A DNA stretch of 64,000 nt from a virus. Positions 1 to 8,632 of this stretch are shown piece after piece. The stretch covers positions 22,728 through 86,727 of the IMG/VR virus record IMGVR_UViG_3300035663_000005. The stretch is one strand, 5' to 3'. Below the pieces are notes generated by a model. That model saw nothing but the letters and a program-made list of their open reading frames with translations, did no database searches and was not told the origin of the DNA. The first letter of the stretch is position 1. Each line of letters starts with the position of its first letter. A program made the position numbers and the translations under genes.

Positions 1-265
1 TATGTTTTTCAAGAATATTTCCTAATTTTTGTGTTCCATTATTTCCATCCCCAACAAACGCTTGTTCAAAAGAACAAGTTCTGTTAAAAAATCTACTTTT
101 GTCTGCATCAACAACTAACCCTTTCCATCCTAGTTCTTCAAATAAAAGACTGTTACTTTCAGTTTTTAAATCTGCACATCCACCACCAACATCAACAAAA
201 TATCCTTGTTGTTGATTATTTAAAACTAAATTAACAAAATCATCTTGAGACGCTTGAGAATACAT
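1..265 (-). CDS. FkbM-type methyltransferase, N-terminal part (runs off window start)
   Basis: The reverse strand opens with ATG at 265, preceded by AAGGAG six bases upstream, and stays open to the window edge. About 88 residues are visible. They contain YFVDVGGG followed by SNSLLFEELGWKGLVVDAD, which matches the SAM-binding start of FkbM/Methyltransf_21 enzymes (Gly-rich loop, then an acidic residue ending strand beta-2). These enzymes O-methylate sugars or other small groups. It is the last visible gene of the glycan island and lies 2 bp after the GT15 gene, so it is probably co-transcribed. The C-terminal half is outside the window, so the substrate cannot be judged. Confidence 0.7.
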   Translation of the reverse strand, partial: MYSQASQDDFVNLVLNNQQQGYFVDVGGGCADLKTESNSLLFEELGWKGLVVDADKSRFFNRTCSFEQAFVGDGNNGTQKLGNILEKH

Positions 266-267
266 TT

Positions 268-1146
268 TTAACTCCTTATTAATTTTGATAGTGAAGAAAT
301 AACGCTTCTTTTGTACGGTTCTGGAATATTCTGAACACACGCATCGTCAATAAGGTGTATGTTGTTTACATCTCCGCCATGTTGATATGCAAAATCTTTA
401 ACTGCCCAAACTTTGTTTGAATCCATGAACATCGTAGACCCCAACCATCTTATACAATGGTCTCCCCACCTTTTGTAAAAGATGTTGTTGGTGTTTTCCA
501 AATATTTGAAATAATTTTGATAATTTTCAGAACGATAGAAATCCATATCAACAATTTCAAAATTTGTATTATAAACTTCTAAATTCCAATCAAAGTTTTT
601 ATTTGTTAGTTTTTTATAATTTTCTTCCATAAACTTTTTGGTAGTTTCCCACAATCCTTCACAAGCCCAAGGAGCATCATATCCTATATTTTCCATATGC
701 GCGTATTGATACTCATTTTCTCTCATGGTAACAAAAGGATCTTTAGTAATTTTTGTTAAAATAAAAGAATCAGAATCCAATCTCATGTACCACTTATATT
801 TTTCTAGAGAAGGATGATTGAAAATTTGACCGCCATAAAAACGGCACATATGTCTGTAACCCATTCTAAACTGATCTAGTGATGGACTGTATAAACTTGG
901 GTCTGAAGAAATTCTTTCTGGCAAAATAAATTCTAGTTTTTCAAACTTTATACTCGGCATAAATCCTAGAGACAAATTTATTTCTGTTAAAAGATTTGTT
1001 ATGTCTATTTTTGTTAAATCATCATAAAAAACTATAACAGGATAATTTGCTTCTCTGTTAAAATTTTTATATAAAAAATTTATACTGTGTTTAAAAACCC
1101 ACAGGTCATTTTTTCGTGTCATGTATACGATTGCAGCATTTTCCAT
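268..1146 (-). CDS. GT15 family glycosyltransferase (Kre2/Mnt1-like)
   Basis: 292 aa. It resembles the fungal alpha-1,2-mannosyltransferase family GT15: YPVIVFYDD near residue 36, MGYRHMCRF (95-103), YMRLDSDSF with a DxD-type metal motif (124-126), TNFEI (194-198, whose Glu matches the proposed nucleophile of yeast Kre2/Mnt1), FFYKRWGD-like KRWGD (225-229) and a late YQH. The family transfers mannose from GDP-mannose, and a gmd gene (GDP-mannose as substrate) lies at 26.9 kb. No signal anchor is visible, unlike the Golgi enzymes, so it would act in the host cytoplasm. It is a paralogue of the gene at 1903-2862 and is separated from it only by an FkbM methyltransferase gene. Sugar donor and acceptor are inferred, not shown. 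Confidence 0.8.
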   Translation of the reverse strand: MENAAIVYMTRKNDLWVFKHSINFLYKNFNREANYPVIVFYDDLTKIDITNLLTEINLSLGFMPSIKFEKLEFILPERISSDPSLYSPSLDQFRMGYRHMCRFYGGQIFNHPSLEKYKWYMRLDSDSFILTKITKDPFVTMRENEYQYAHMENIGYDAPWACEGLWETTKKFMEENYKKLTNKNFDWNLEVYNTNFEIVDMDFYRSENYQNYFKYLENTNNIFYKRWGDHCIRWLGSTMFMDSNKVWAVKDFAYQHGGDVNNIHLIDDACVQNIPEPYKRSVISSLSKLIRS

Positions 1147-1164
1147 AATATAATTCCTCGTTTA

Positions 1165-1899
1165 TTATTTCCACCAATCCAACTTATAATCAAACGCATT
1201 TAAATTATTAGGTGTGTCTATAATTGATGGATATTCAGAATAATCTATCTCATCAGTTGAAATTCCTAAAGATTTGTTTATATAACAGCATTCTACAACT
1301 GCTGGAATTTTAGTACCGCCATAATTGGGTATATCATAATTATTCCCATGAATGTGAACTAGGTGATGGGTGTTTTTAATAGAAACAAGAACATCATATA
1401 TTGAGAGTAAATTACGACTTCTATAATACTCATTGTTCAAATGATATTCGACAACCAACATATTCATTTTAGACTTATGCGAATCGCTCATATTTCGCAA
1501 AACTTCCCATTCTCCACCTTCTATATCCATTTTTAGAAAATATGATTCGGTAGGTATAATTGAATCTATATTATTTCCATCAACATTGGTACGATGATAA
1601 TTTAAATTTAAACTTAAATTTTTAGACCCGCCAATAGGAATATCTTTTAATTCTGGCAAATGATTGAAATCTGGTTCTGCATCAAAACATTCAGTTTTTT
1701 TGCCTATACTAGCCAGATGTTTTTCTACATCAATATTACCTCCCGCACCAAAGCATAAACAAAATTTTGTATTTGCTAACACCTCATTAATTATTACATA
1801 ACCACCATCATTTCCGGCTCCTATTCTTCTTTTAGTTCCGGTGCATTTATTTGGTGTTAAAACTTTATGCATCATTTGTATTGCTGAAATATTATTCAT
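1165..1899 (-). CDS. FkbM family methyltransferase
   Basis: 244 aa. Motifs in order: RIGAGNDGGYVI (about 26-37), LCFGAGGNIDVEK (SAM-binding loop, about 48-60), CFDAEPDF (acidic end of strand 2), YFLKMDIEGGEWEVL (about 120-134) and LVVEYHL. These are typical of the Methyltransf_21/FkbM group that O-methylates carbohydrates and lipids. It sits between two GT15 glycosyltransferase genes with 3-18 bp gaps, so a role in capping or decorating the glycan built by this island is the simplest reading. The actual acceptor is unknown. Confidence 0.75.
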   Translation of the reverse strand: MNNISAIQMMHKVLTPNKCTGTKRRIGAGNDGGYVIINEVLANTKFCLCFGAGGNIDVEKHLASIGKKTECFDAEPDFNHLPELKDIPIGGSKNLSLNLNYHRTNVDGNNIDSIIPTESYFLKMDIEGGEWEVLRNMSDSHKSKMNMLVVEYHLNNEYYRSRNLLSIYDVLVSIKNTHHLVHIHGNNYDIPNYGGTKIPAVVECCYINKSLGISTDEIDYSEYPSIIDTPNNLNAFDYKLDWWK

Positions 1900-1902
1900 A
1901 AT

Positions 1903-2862
1903 TTATTCCCCCCAATTCAACCAATCGGGGCCACCTGCTCTATATCTATTCAAACCAAAAGTGATTCTTTCTAGACGACTGTAACGATGTTGAAGATTTC
2001 CATCAACCAAGTTCATAATCTTCTCGGGAATTTCCTTGTTGGGCAAAGCACTCATGTTGCGTATCCAAGCATTGTGCTGATAGGTGATATCGCTCACCGC
2101 CCAAACCTTGCTTGGGTCTAACAACATCTTTACACCTAGCCAATGGATTGGAGCATCGCCCCATCTCTTATAGAAGATGTTGCCTGTCTGATCCAACTGG
2201 TCAAAGTATGCCATATACTTTTCGCTTCTAAAGAAAGAGAACTTGGCAATTTCAAAGTTTGTGTAGAACAACCGACAACTCCACTTTCCGTCAACCATGC
2301 TGTCTTCAAGGTCTTTAGTCATCGGAATGTTGTGAGCCTTCATAAATCGCTCAGTTTCATCCCAAAGTCCTTCAGCAACGCTTGGAACTTCTCCATCTTC
2401 GGTTGCCATGAAAGCATATTCTTTATCATTCTTTGCCATGTATTCAAATGGATCGTAATTGATTGGCGAATAGATGTAAGAATCAGAATCCAATCTCCAA
2501 TAGTAATCATACTTCAGCAGGCGAGGATCGCGGTAAATACCACCTGAATGATAACGGCACATGTGGCGATATCCCATCCAAGCCTGATCCAAAGGAACAG
2601 TATACTTTGCTGGATCTTCCGAAACCCATTCGGGCATTACGAAATCCAAATGTTCAAACTTCAAATTTGGAATGAATCCCAAGTTCTTGTGAAGTTCAAC
2701 CATTAGATTGGAAATAGTTCCCTTGTCTATATCGTCGTGGAAAACAACGATTGGATATTCTTGAATATGCTTGAAATTCCATCCAAGCATACTAAGACTG
2801 CGATACAAAAGAGGAACATCCCTCATGCGTGACATATAAATTATTGCAGCATTTTCTGCCAT
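1903..2862 (-). CDS. GT15 family glycosyltransferase (Kre2/Mnt1-like), second copy
   Basis: 319 aa and the clearer of the two GT15 members. Visible motifs: YPIVVFHDD (36-44), MGYRHMCRY (96-104), YYWRLDSDSYIY with DSD (125-127), YTNFEIAKFSFFRSEKY (catalytic Glu in TNFEI, 201-205), GNIFYKRWGDAPIHWLG (RWGD 233-236) and ITYQHN. The FFRSE, FYKRWGDAP and YQH blocks are near-diagnostic for Kre2/Mnt1-type enzymes. GT15 is best known from fungi, and this protein is shorter because it lacks the N-terminal membrane anchor. It overlaps neither neighbour and follows the SDR gene by 1 bp, so it is part of one transcription unit. Confidence 0.85.
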   Translation of the reverse strand: MAENAAIIYMSRMRDVPLLYRSLSMLGWNFKHIQEYPIVVFHDDIDKGTISNLMVELHKNLGFIPNLKFEHLDFVMPEWVSEDPAKYTVPLDQAWMGYRHMCRYHSGGIYRDPRLLKYDYYWRLDSDSYIYSPINYDPFEYMAKNDKEYAFMATEDGEVPSVAEGLWDETERFMKAHNIPMTKDLEDSMVDGKWSCRLFYTNFEIAKFSFFRSEKYMAYFDQLDQTGNIFYKRWGDAPIHWLGVKMLLDPSKVWAVSDITYQHNAWIRNMSALPNKEIPEKIMNLVDGNLQHRYSRLERITFGLNRYRAGGPDWLNWGE

Positions 2863-2863
2863 C

Positions 2864-3649
2864 TTATTTCCTCATGTTGAAAAGTTTTTCGTAGGTCAAT
2901 TTCACACCTGCTTCAAGACCATAAATATTTATTTCTGGTAGATTACTTTCCCCGCAGTAAAACTCCAAGTTTGTTGGATTTTGAACAATGATAGGAACAG
3001 TATGATGTCCCATAAAATTTATGAGTCTGGCTATGTTCTTCAGAGTGTGTTTTTGTTCATAGGAGCAGTTAACTTCTTTGCTTGGATTTAAGTCGTTGAT
3101 GTAGAATTCCACCAACGATATCAAATCTTTCATGTAGAAAAAATCCATGATTCTATTGGTGTGTATCTGTATTGATTCGTGATTCAAGTAACGACTTATA
3201 CTTGCTCGTATGAAACGAGTTTCAAGTTCATTTTCATCAAACACTCCAAATATTCTTATGTTGTAAAACTGCTCGGTGTCTTGTATAGACTTTGCTATTT
3301 CTGTTTTGCTTAGGCTGTATTGGGTTTGATGAAAGAATTCCGCACCAGACCCAAAGTGTATTAGTCTTCCAAACCTACCTCTGTTTGCAAGCATATTACG
3401 ATACATTTTCAGGTTTTGATCTCGGACATGATGATTATCTGATTTAAGCCTACTACCACCAGTTGCAGCCGCGTGAATAACCACATCAAAAATTTTACCT
3501 GAAAACCAGTTGTTTAGCGCATCAGTATCAGAAAGATCAAAATCTGTTCTAGAAATAGTGGTGACATTATACCACGAACAAAGTTCACGATTTAGGCTCT
3601 TAGCAATATAACCATTTCCTCCGGTTATCAAAATACTTGGTTTTTTCAT
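2864..3649 (-). CDS. NAD(P)-dependent SDR sugar epimerase/reductase
   Basis: 261 aa extended short-chain dehydrogenase. The N-terminus has ILITGGNGYIAKSL, a Rossmann nucleotide-binding loop, and the catalytic YxxxK is YSLSK near residue 113. It overlaps the transketolase C-subunit gene by 4 bp (translational coupling). Together with the RmlB-like dehydratase and RfbH-like 3-dehydrase upstream in the operon it would suit the last reduction or epimerisation in a deoxysugar pathway. The exact reaction (4-reduction, epimerisation or fucose-synthase type) cannot be read from the motifs. Confidence 0.75.
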   Translation of the reverse strand: MKKPSILITGGNGYIAKSLNRELCSWYNVTTISRTDFDLSDTDALNNWFSGKIFDVVIHAAATGGSRLKSDNHHVRDQNLKMYRNMLANRGRFGRLIHFGSGAEFFHQTQYSLSKTEIAKSIQDTEQFYNIRIFGVFDENELETRFIRASISRYLNHESIQIHTNRIMDFFYMKDLISLVEFYINDLNPSKEVNCSYEQKHTLKNIARLINFMGHHTVPIIVQNPTNLEFYCGESNLPEINIYGLEAGVKLTYEKLFNMRK

Positions 3650-4122
3650 TTTCGGAGATTTAAATAAGTTGGTTGAGGATTCATTAAAATTTCAGCAAAT
3701 TGTTGTACCATATCTTCTACAGTTTCAGGATGCAAAACTCGCAAATTTTCTAGAGTTCTCATTATTCTTTTGTCATCTTCAGCCCAATGAGAAAATCCCA
3801 AGTATCCGTAATCTTTGCCCCTGCCACCACCAATAATATTTACAGGAATATTTTCATGGCTTAGATAATTTCGTATCATCTCAAAAGGTCTGTAGATTGC
3901 AAACGGGCTAATGGAGTATACTAACGGAATCTTTCCATCCATAGCCAGCCCTATAGCCATACCCATCATAGCCATTTCGGACGATCCAACATTATAAAAC
4001 CTGTCCTTGTAATCATCTCGGATTTTGTCCCACAACCCGTAACCCAAATCTCCTGTTATCAGGTAAATTTTTGAGTTTGCTGCCATCGCACCATGAAGAA
4101 GTTCAGCAAATTGCTTTCTCAT
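3646..4122 (-). CDS. Transketolase, C-terminal (pyrimidine-binding) subunit
   Basis: 158 aa, matching only the central/pyrimidine-binding domain of transketolase: LITGDLGYGLWD near residue 21, then RFYNVGSSEMAMMGMAIGLA, whose Glu corresponds to the ThDP-activating glutamate, and a DDKRIMRTLENLRVLHPET stretch. The ThDP-binding half is the next gene upstream (4119-4739) and the two overlap by 4 bp, so this is a split two-chain transketolase that would work as an alpha2-beta2 enzyme. The third, C-terminal domain of classic transketolases is missing. In a nucleotide-sugar operon it could transfer a two-carbon unit onto a keto-sugar to make a branched or longer-chain sugar; that role is inferred. 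Confidence 0.8.
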   Translation of the reverse strand: MRKQFAELLHGAMAANSKIYLITGDLGYGLWDKIRDDYKDRFYNVGSSEMAMMGMAIGLAMDGKIPLVYSISPFAIYRPFEMIRNYLSHENIPVNIIGGGRGKDYGYLGFSHWAEDDKRIMRTLENLRVLHPETVEDMVQQFAEILMNPQPTYLNLRK

Positions 4123-4739
4123 TTTAACATCTCCAATGCTTGCTTGTAATCGGATTCTTTCATAACATGATAGTGTGCATTCAGTCCCTTCAGAAAGGGA
4201 AACTGTTCAACTGTGGTATAGTGTATCTTAACTTCTGGAAGGAATGCTTTCAACCTCTCTGTTAGGTATTGCTGATCCACCTCCATGTAAGCAGCATAAC
4301 CATTCACATTAACATGAACCTCAATATTTTTAATGTTCTGCTCACGAATTGTTTTCAAAGCCTCCCACACGCTACCCTCGGCACACTCTCCATCACTCAC
4401 AAGAACCCAAACCTTTCTCTTTGGATTGGCTACGGCTCTTCCTAATGCAATTGTGATGCCCAAGCCAAGACTTCCCGTTGAGCAGTAGATTTGATTAGCC
4501 TCGTCACGATGTGGATGTCCACCGTGCTTCAAAAACATCTCTTCGGCATTTATACCACGGTGCTTCTGTAGGCAAGCATATAAAGCAACGGCAGCATGTC
4601 CCGAAGACAAGATGAAAATGTCATCCTTGCCCATGTTGCCATACATTTGATCTATAATATCAACAGATGAGAAGTAACTACCTAAATGACCTAGTTTATG
4701 CTTAAATGCTATATCCAATATGATTTTCTTCAGATTCAT
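4119..4739 (-). CDS. Transketolase, N-terminal (ThDP-binding) subunit
   Basis: 206 aa. It contains the transketolase N-terminal signature: KLGHLGSYFSSVDI near the start, DIFILSSGHAAVALYACL, YCSTGSLGLGITIALGRAVA and WVLVSDGECAEGSVWEAL with the start of the ThDP/Mg motif (SDGE, the family's usual GDGE changed to SDGE), continued by VNVNGYAAYM. About one third the length of a full transketolase because the pyrimidine domain is on the following gene. The Gly-to-Ser change at the start of the ThDP motif is mild but worth noting. It lies 4 bp downstream of the RmlB-like dehydratase gene. Confidence 0.8.
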   Translation of the reverse strand: MNLKKIILDIAFKHKLGHLGSYFSSVDIIDQMYGNMGKDDIFILSSGHAAVALYACLQKHRGINAEEMFLKHGGHPHRDEANQIYCSTGSLGLGITIALGRAVANPKRKVWVLVSDGECAEGSVWEALKTIREQNIKNIEVHVNVNGYAAYMEVDQQYLTERLKAFLPEVKIHYTTVEQFPFLKGLNAHYHVMKESDYKQALEMLK

Positions 4740-4743
4740 ATTA

Positions 4744-5694
4744 TTACCAAATAAAATTATTACTGTAGTATTTGACTATTCTAGGAAGTTCTTCATCAAA
4801 CTTTTTGACAGGATTCCATCCTAGTTTTCTAAGTTTAGAATCATCTAGAGCGTATCGGACATCTTGTCCAGGTCTGCTATAAGAAAAGTCTATGTAATCC
4901 GAATATTGGTCTTCTCTAATACCCAAACCCTGTAAAATCTTCGCAACAGTTTCCATATTTGATTGTTCAAATCCGCCGCAAATATTGTATATTTCATTCT
5001 TGGTTTCTGATTCAATTATGGTGATGATGGCTCTAGCAGTATCTTCAGCATGTAACCAATTTCGTATTGGAGTTCCATTGTTGTGTAGAGGAATCTTTCT
5101 TCCCAAATGCAAATACTTACAAACCTTAGGTATAAGTTTTTCAACATACTGACCTATACCATAATTATTCGTAGGTCTAACTATTACATACGGAATCTTG
5201 TAAGTTCTTGCCCAAGCCAACACCAACATGTCGGCGGCCGCTTTAGTGGCTGAGTATGGATTTGATGGCTTAAGTAAATCTTGTTCAGTATGTGCACCAT
5301 CTGCAATATCTCCGTAAACTTCATCTGTGCTGAAGTGTAAAAAGGTCGGAGTTTTTCCATTCTCTTGCCGATAGTTCTTAATCAACTCAAGTATGTTGTG
5401 AACTCCATTGATGTTTGAACTTACAAAATCATCACTATTGCTTATGGAATTCCCAACATGAGTTTCTGCGGCGATGTTTATAATGTAGTCGCAGTCATAA
5501 AGAAACTTAAGATCATTAATGTCAGATTGAACGAACGAAAAATTTGGATATTCCAAAAATTCTGTTAAAAGATCATCGTTAGCAGCGTAAGTGATTTTAT
5601 CAACTCCTTTAACCCACCATCCCTTCTCTAGGCATAGTCTAGTCACATAAGAACCTATAAATCCTAAGCATCCTGTTACATAAACAACTTTCAT
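4744..5694 (-). CDS. dTDP-glucose 4,6-dehydratase-like (RmlB-type) SDR
   Basis: 316 aa. Rossmann loop VTGCLGFIGSYV at the N-terminus, NIAAETHVGNSI, HFSTDEVYGDI with the Asp-Glu catalytic pair typical of RmlB, YSATKAAAD (YxxxK) and RPTNNYGIGQYVEKLIP. It would convert NDP-glucose to NDP-4-keto-6-deoxyglucose, the entry point for 6-deoxy and 3,6-dideoxy sugars. The TDEVYG form argues for a dTDP-sugar rather than the CDP-sugar enzyme RfbG. No nucleotidyltransferase gene (RmlA/RfbF) is in the window, so the activated glucose may come from the host or from elsewhere in the phage. Confidence 0.85.
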   Translation of the reverse strand: MKVVYVTGCLGFIGSYVTRLCLEKGWWVKGVDKITYAANDDLLTEFLEYPNFSFVQSDINDLKFLYDCDYIINIAAETHVGNSISNSDDFVSSNINGVHNILELIKNYRQENGKTPTFLHFSTDEVYGDIADGAHTEQDLLKPSNPYSATKAAADMLVLAWARTYKIPYVIVRPTNNYGIGQYVEKLIPKVCKYLHLGRKIPLHNNGTPIRNWLHAEDTARAIITIIESETKNEIYNICGGFEQSNMETVAKILQGLGIREDQYSDYIDFSYSRPGQDVRYALDDSKLRKLGWNPVKKFDEELPRIVKYYSNNFIW

Positions 5695-5725
5695 ATTTGC
5701 CTCAATTCTACTTCTGTCATATGAT

Positions 5726-7063
5726 TTATTGATTAATAATAGACAAACGAACTCTTTTTTTAGTCATAAAGTCATTCAAAGTTGATTCAATGTAATCTAA
5801 TTGTTCATCTGTTATGACTGGACTGGTTCCCAAGAAGAAGGTATCGGTTGTAACCTTTCTTGCATTAGGATAATCTTTAACTACTCGCTCGGTATCCATC
5901 AGCCCTTCATACGCAGGCTGCAACATGATGTTGCCTGCAAAATACGGTCTAGTTTGAATCTTATTCTCTTCAAAGTAGTCAACAATATCCTTACGCTTGA
6001 ATGGACATCCATCTTTCAAGGTTACTGCAAATGCAAACCAAGCAGGATCAGAATTTTCGGTTGCTTTTGGAATGATGAAATGCTCTTCATACTTGGAGAA
6101 CATTTTGCACAGTCTAGCATGGTTATGCTTTCGTATTTCAATAATCTTGGGTAATCTCTTAACCTGAACAAGACCCATAGCAGCCTGTTGATCTGTAGGC
6201 TTCAGATTATAGCCTATCTCATCGTACACATATTTGTGGTCAAAAATCTCATTCGGTAGAGCAGGAAGCCAATTTGAAAATCTCTTCTTGCAACTGCCGT
6301 TCTTCAGGAAATTCGCCTGCTTTCCTACGCAATAGCAACCTCTTCCCCACTCACGGAAACTTCTAGCAACAATCTCTTGTTCCTTGGTGCGAGTTGCAAC
6401 AAACCCACCTTCTCCCATAGTAATATGATGAGCAGGATAGAATGAACATGAAGCAAACTCACCAAAACTACCTAGAGATTTTCCTCCATAGGTTGATCCT
6501 AAAGCATCACAACAGTCTTCAAGTAAAACAAGATTGTATCGGTTAACAATCTCCATCAATCTATCCATGTTTGGAGGATTACCTAGAACATGAGCAAAAG
6601 TTATGATACGACACCCCTCCTTTGCTCGTTGTTCAACCTGATTCAAATTCAGATTCAAAGTATCCAAATCTATATCAACAAACACTGGCTCAAACCCGAC
6701 TTGAAAAATTGGATTTATTGTAGTTGGGAATCCCGCGATGGGGGTTATTACTTTGGTTCCTTTTGGAAAATTGTTCAAACGCTTAGAGGTCATACACGAC
6801 ATCATTATCAAGTTTGAACTGCTTCCGCTGTTAGTTAAGATACCGTACTCTTTGCCCATCAGATTAGGGAACTGATGCTCAAAGCGAATACCGTTTGATC
6901 CTAAAACCAACCAGCCCTCAAGCAGAGTCTTTACCGATTCGGTGTATTCCTCCGTACCAAAATAAGGCCCTGCGTACTGAACCCAATCAACACCAGCCTT
7001 CCATTTCTTAGAAACTTGCTTTTCCTTAATGAAGTCTTCAACTGCTTTGAGTATGTGTTCCAT
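5726..7063 (-). CDS. RfbH/DdhC-type PLP and Fe-S sugar 3-dehydrase
   Basis: 445 aa DegT/DnrJ family protein. The usual PLP lysine is replaced by His: FYPAHHITMGEGG at 209-220 is the hallmark of the RfbH/DdhC/ColD branch, which dehydrates at C3 rather than transaminates. Cysteines at 243 and 245 (GCYCVG), 258 and in EDCCDALG (184/185) resemble the 2Fe-2S ligands of CDP-6-deoxy-4-hexulose 3-dehydrase E1. Family role: removal of the C3 hydroxyl on the way to 3,6-dideoxyhexoses. The E3 reductase partner (RfbI/AscD) is not visible. It precedes the RmlB-like and transketolase genes in the operon. Confidence 0.85.
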   Translation of the reverse strand: MEHILKAVEDFIKEKQVSKKWKAGVDWVQYAGPYFGTEEYTESVKTLLEGWLVLGSNGIRFEHQFPNLMGKEYGILTNSGSSSNLIMMSCMTSKRLNNFPKGTKVITPIAGFPTTINPIFQVGFEPVFVDIDLDTLNLNLNQVEQRAKEGCRIITFAHVLGNPPNMDRLMEIVNRYNLVLLEDCCDALGSTYGGKSLGSFGEFASCSFYPAHHITMGEGGFVATRTKEQEIVARSFREWGRGCYCVGKQANFLKNGSCKKRFSNWLPALPNEIFDHKYVYDEIGYNLKPTDQQAAMGLVQVKRLPKIIEIRKHNHARLCKMFSKYEEHFIIPKATENSDPAWFAFAVTLKDGCPFKRKDIVDYFEENKIQTRPYFAGNIMLQPAYEGLMDTERVVKDYPNARKVTTDTFFLGTSPVITDEQLDYIESTLNDFMTKKRVRLSIINQ

Positions 7064-7069
7064 AATGTA

Positions 7070-8632
7070 TTAGTGTATTCCAAATCCCCAATCATTCAAG
7101 TTGGGAATACTATATTTTGCCACACTTTCTTTGATAAACTTATACTTATAGTTAGTAGTTAAATCTTGATCTTTGTAAATATCAGAACGAACTTTTAATG
7201 GAAAAGAGAATTCTACAGGTTGCCAAGAAAAATTGTTAACAGATTTGTCGTACTCAGTATAATCAATAACATCTGCATTGAATCTATTCTTGTTAACATA
7301 GTCTTCAATTTTCCAGTAGTATTGCTTGACGGCAACAGCCTTTTTATCAATCCATTGCAAATGAGAAATGAAGATGTTTGGAACCTGAATTGATAACTGA
7401 TTCTTTGGTACAGGAATATGCTCAGAATGCATTTGACGATTCTTAAAAACTGCTCTATTTGAATAGGAGCCTATACGATCAACCCAGTGTACTTGCCACT
7501 TTCCGTCTGTTCGTATTTGATTTTTGCCTACATATTGAATCCATTGGGTATAGAACAAAGTATCCTTATGGGCTTCAAGTATTCCTTTCAACTGCTCTTT
7601 TTTAATGTTGCCATCTATGTACTCATCTGAATCCAAGCAAATTATCTTGCTAGAGTATTTAAATGCTTCATCAAATAACATCTGTCTGGCATCAGACTCT
7701 ATTGCCAACTTATCGTTGTCCCTGTCTATTTTTAAAATACTAACAATGTTATACTTGTTTGCATTTTCTTTTAGATACTGGTAAGTTCCGTCTGTACAAC
7801 TATCCAATAAGAACACAAAAGCATCAGCATACTCCTTCCACACAGGAAGCATTTCTTTCAACAAGAACAGTTCATCTCTAGTTCTAGTAATTTGCACTAT
7901 CCAGCCATCATTAACCTTTGGTTCAATACTTTTAAAGCCATTTGCTTTTCGTGTTTCATAAATTGCTTGGTCAACACTCGCACCCACTCGCATATTATGC
8001 TGCATCAATTCGTCTTGGTTTTCTGCCCACTTATGAACTATGGGGCGACGGTTAATGTGTCGTAGAACACCCATCTGTTCAAACACTTCAGTCTGCTCGT
8101 TGTCACACCATTCAGACTTGTAATCTGGATGGTAGATGTATCCAAAGTGCTCGTACAGTTTTCTCCCAATAACAGGTAGAGTGATTAGAGTCTTAAATCC
8201 GTCTGCTCCCTTTTGCTCTAGACGAGGATCATTGTTATAATTCAAAGATCCATTGGTATCGGGAAATTCTTTAGCCATATCTTCGGCTATGATATCGTCC
8301 CAACCATTTTCAACAGGCTCCATATCATCTGCTGTAGAAATCAAAATATCCCAAGGAGTGCTTGGAATATTTCGGTTTATTGCAGATATCTTCCCATTCT
8401 TCTCCCCGTAGAAATAAAGAACCGAGCACATATCAGTCTTAGGTAAGTTGTCCAAAAAGTGCTTGATTCTAGGATTGTTTAGGAGTAGATCATCAGAATC
8501 CATGCTGATTACATAAGTGATCTTATGCTTACCTGATGCCTTTTCCATATAGGCACGAAGGTTGTTCATAAACTTACCTGGTCTCTGACGAGTTGGGTAC
8601 TTTAAAAGAAGATGCTTCTTATCGCTTTGCAT
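7070..8632 (-). CDS. Two-domain glycosyltransferase (fusion)
   Basis: About 520 aa from ATG at 8632 (GGAAAG eight bases upstream). The N-terminal half (LLLKYPTRQRPGKFMNNL, SMDSDDLLLNNP, ISTADDMEPVENGWDDII, GYIYHPDY) is homologous to the whole protein at 9217-9906. The C-terminal half (ITRTRDELFLLKEMLPVW, FLLDSCTDGTYQYL, KIICLDSDEYIDG) is a GT2-type, WaaE-like GT-A domain with a DSD metal motif. So a stand-alone GT has been fused in front of a GT2 domain. It overlaps the preceding GT2 gene by 14 bp. Acceptor unknown; membership of the glycan island suggests that it builds a surface glycan or decorates virion or DNA. Confidence 0.7.
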   Translation of the reverse strand: MQSDKKHLLLKYPTRQRPGKFMNNLRAYMEKASGKHKITYVISMDSDDLLLNNPRIKHFLDNLPKTDMCSVLYFYGEKNGKISAINRNIPSTPWDILISTADDMEPVENGWDDIIAEDMAKEFPDTNGSLNYNNDPRLEQKGADGFKTLITLPVIGRKLYEHFGYIYHPDYKSEWCDNEQTEVFEQMGVLRHINRRPIVHKWAENQDELMQHNMRVGASVDQAIYETRKANGFKSIEPKVNDGWIVQITRTRDELFLLKEMLPVWKEYADAFVFLLDSCTDGTYQYLKENANKYNIVSILKIDRDNDKLAIESDARQMLFDEAFKYSSKIICLDSDEYIDGNIKKEQLKGILEAHKDTLFYTQWIQYVGKNQIRTDGKWQVHWVDRIGSYSNRAVFKNRQMHSEHIPVPKNQLSIQVPNIFISHLQWIDKKAVAVKQYYWKIEDYVNKNRFNADVIDYTEYDKSVNNFSWQPVEFSFPLKVRSDIYKDQDLTTNYKYKFIKESVAKYSIPNLNDWGFGIH

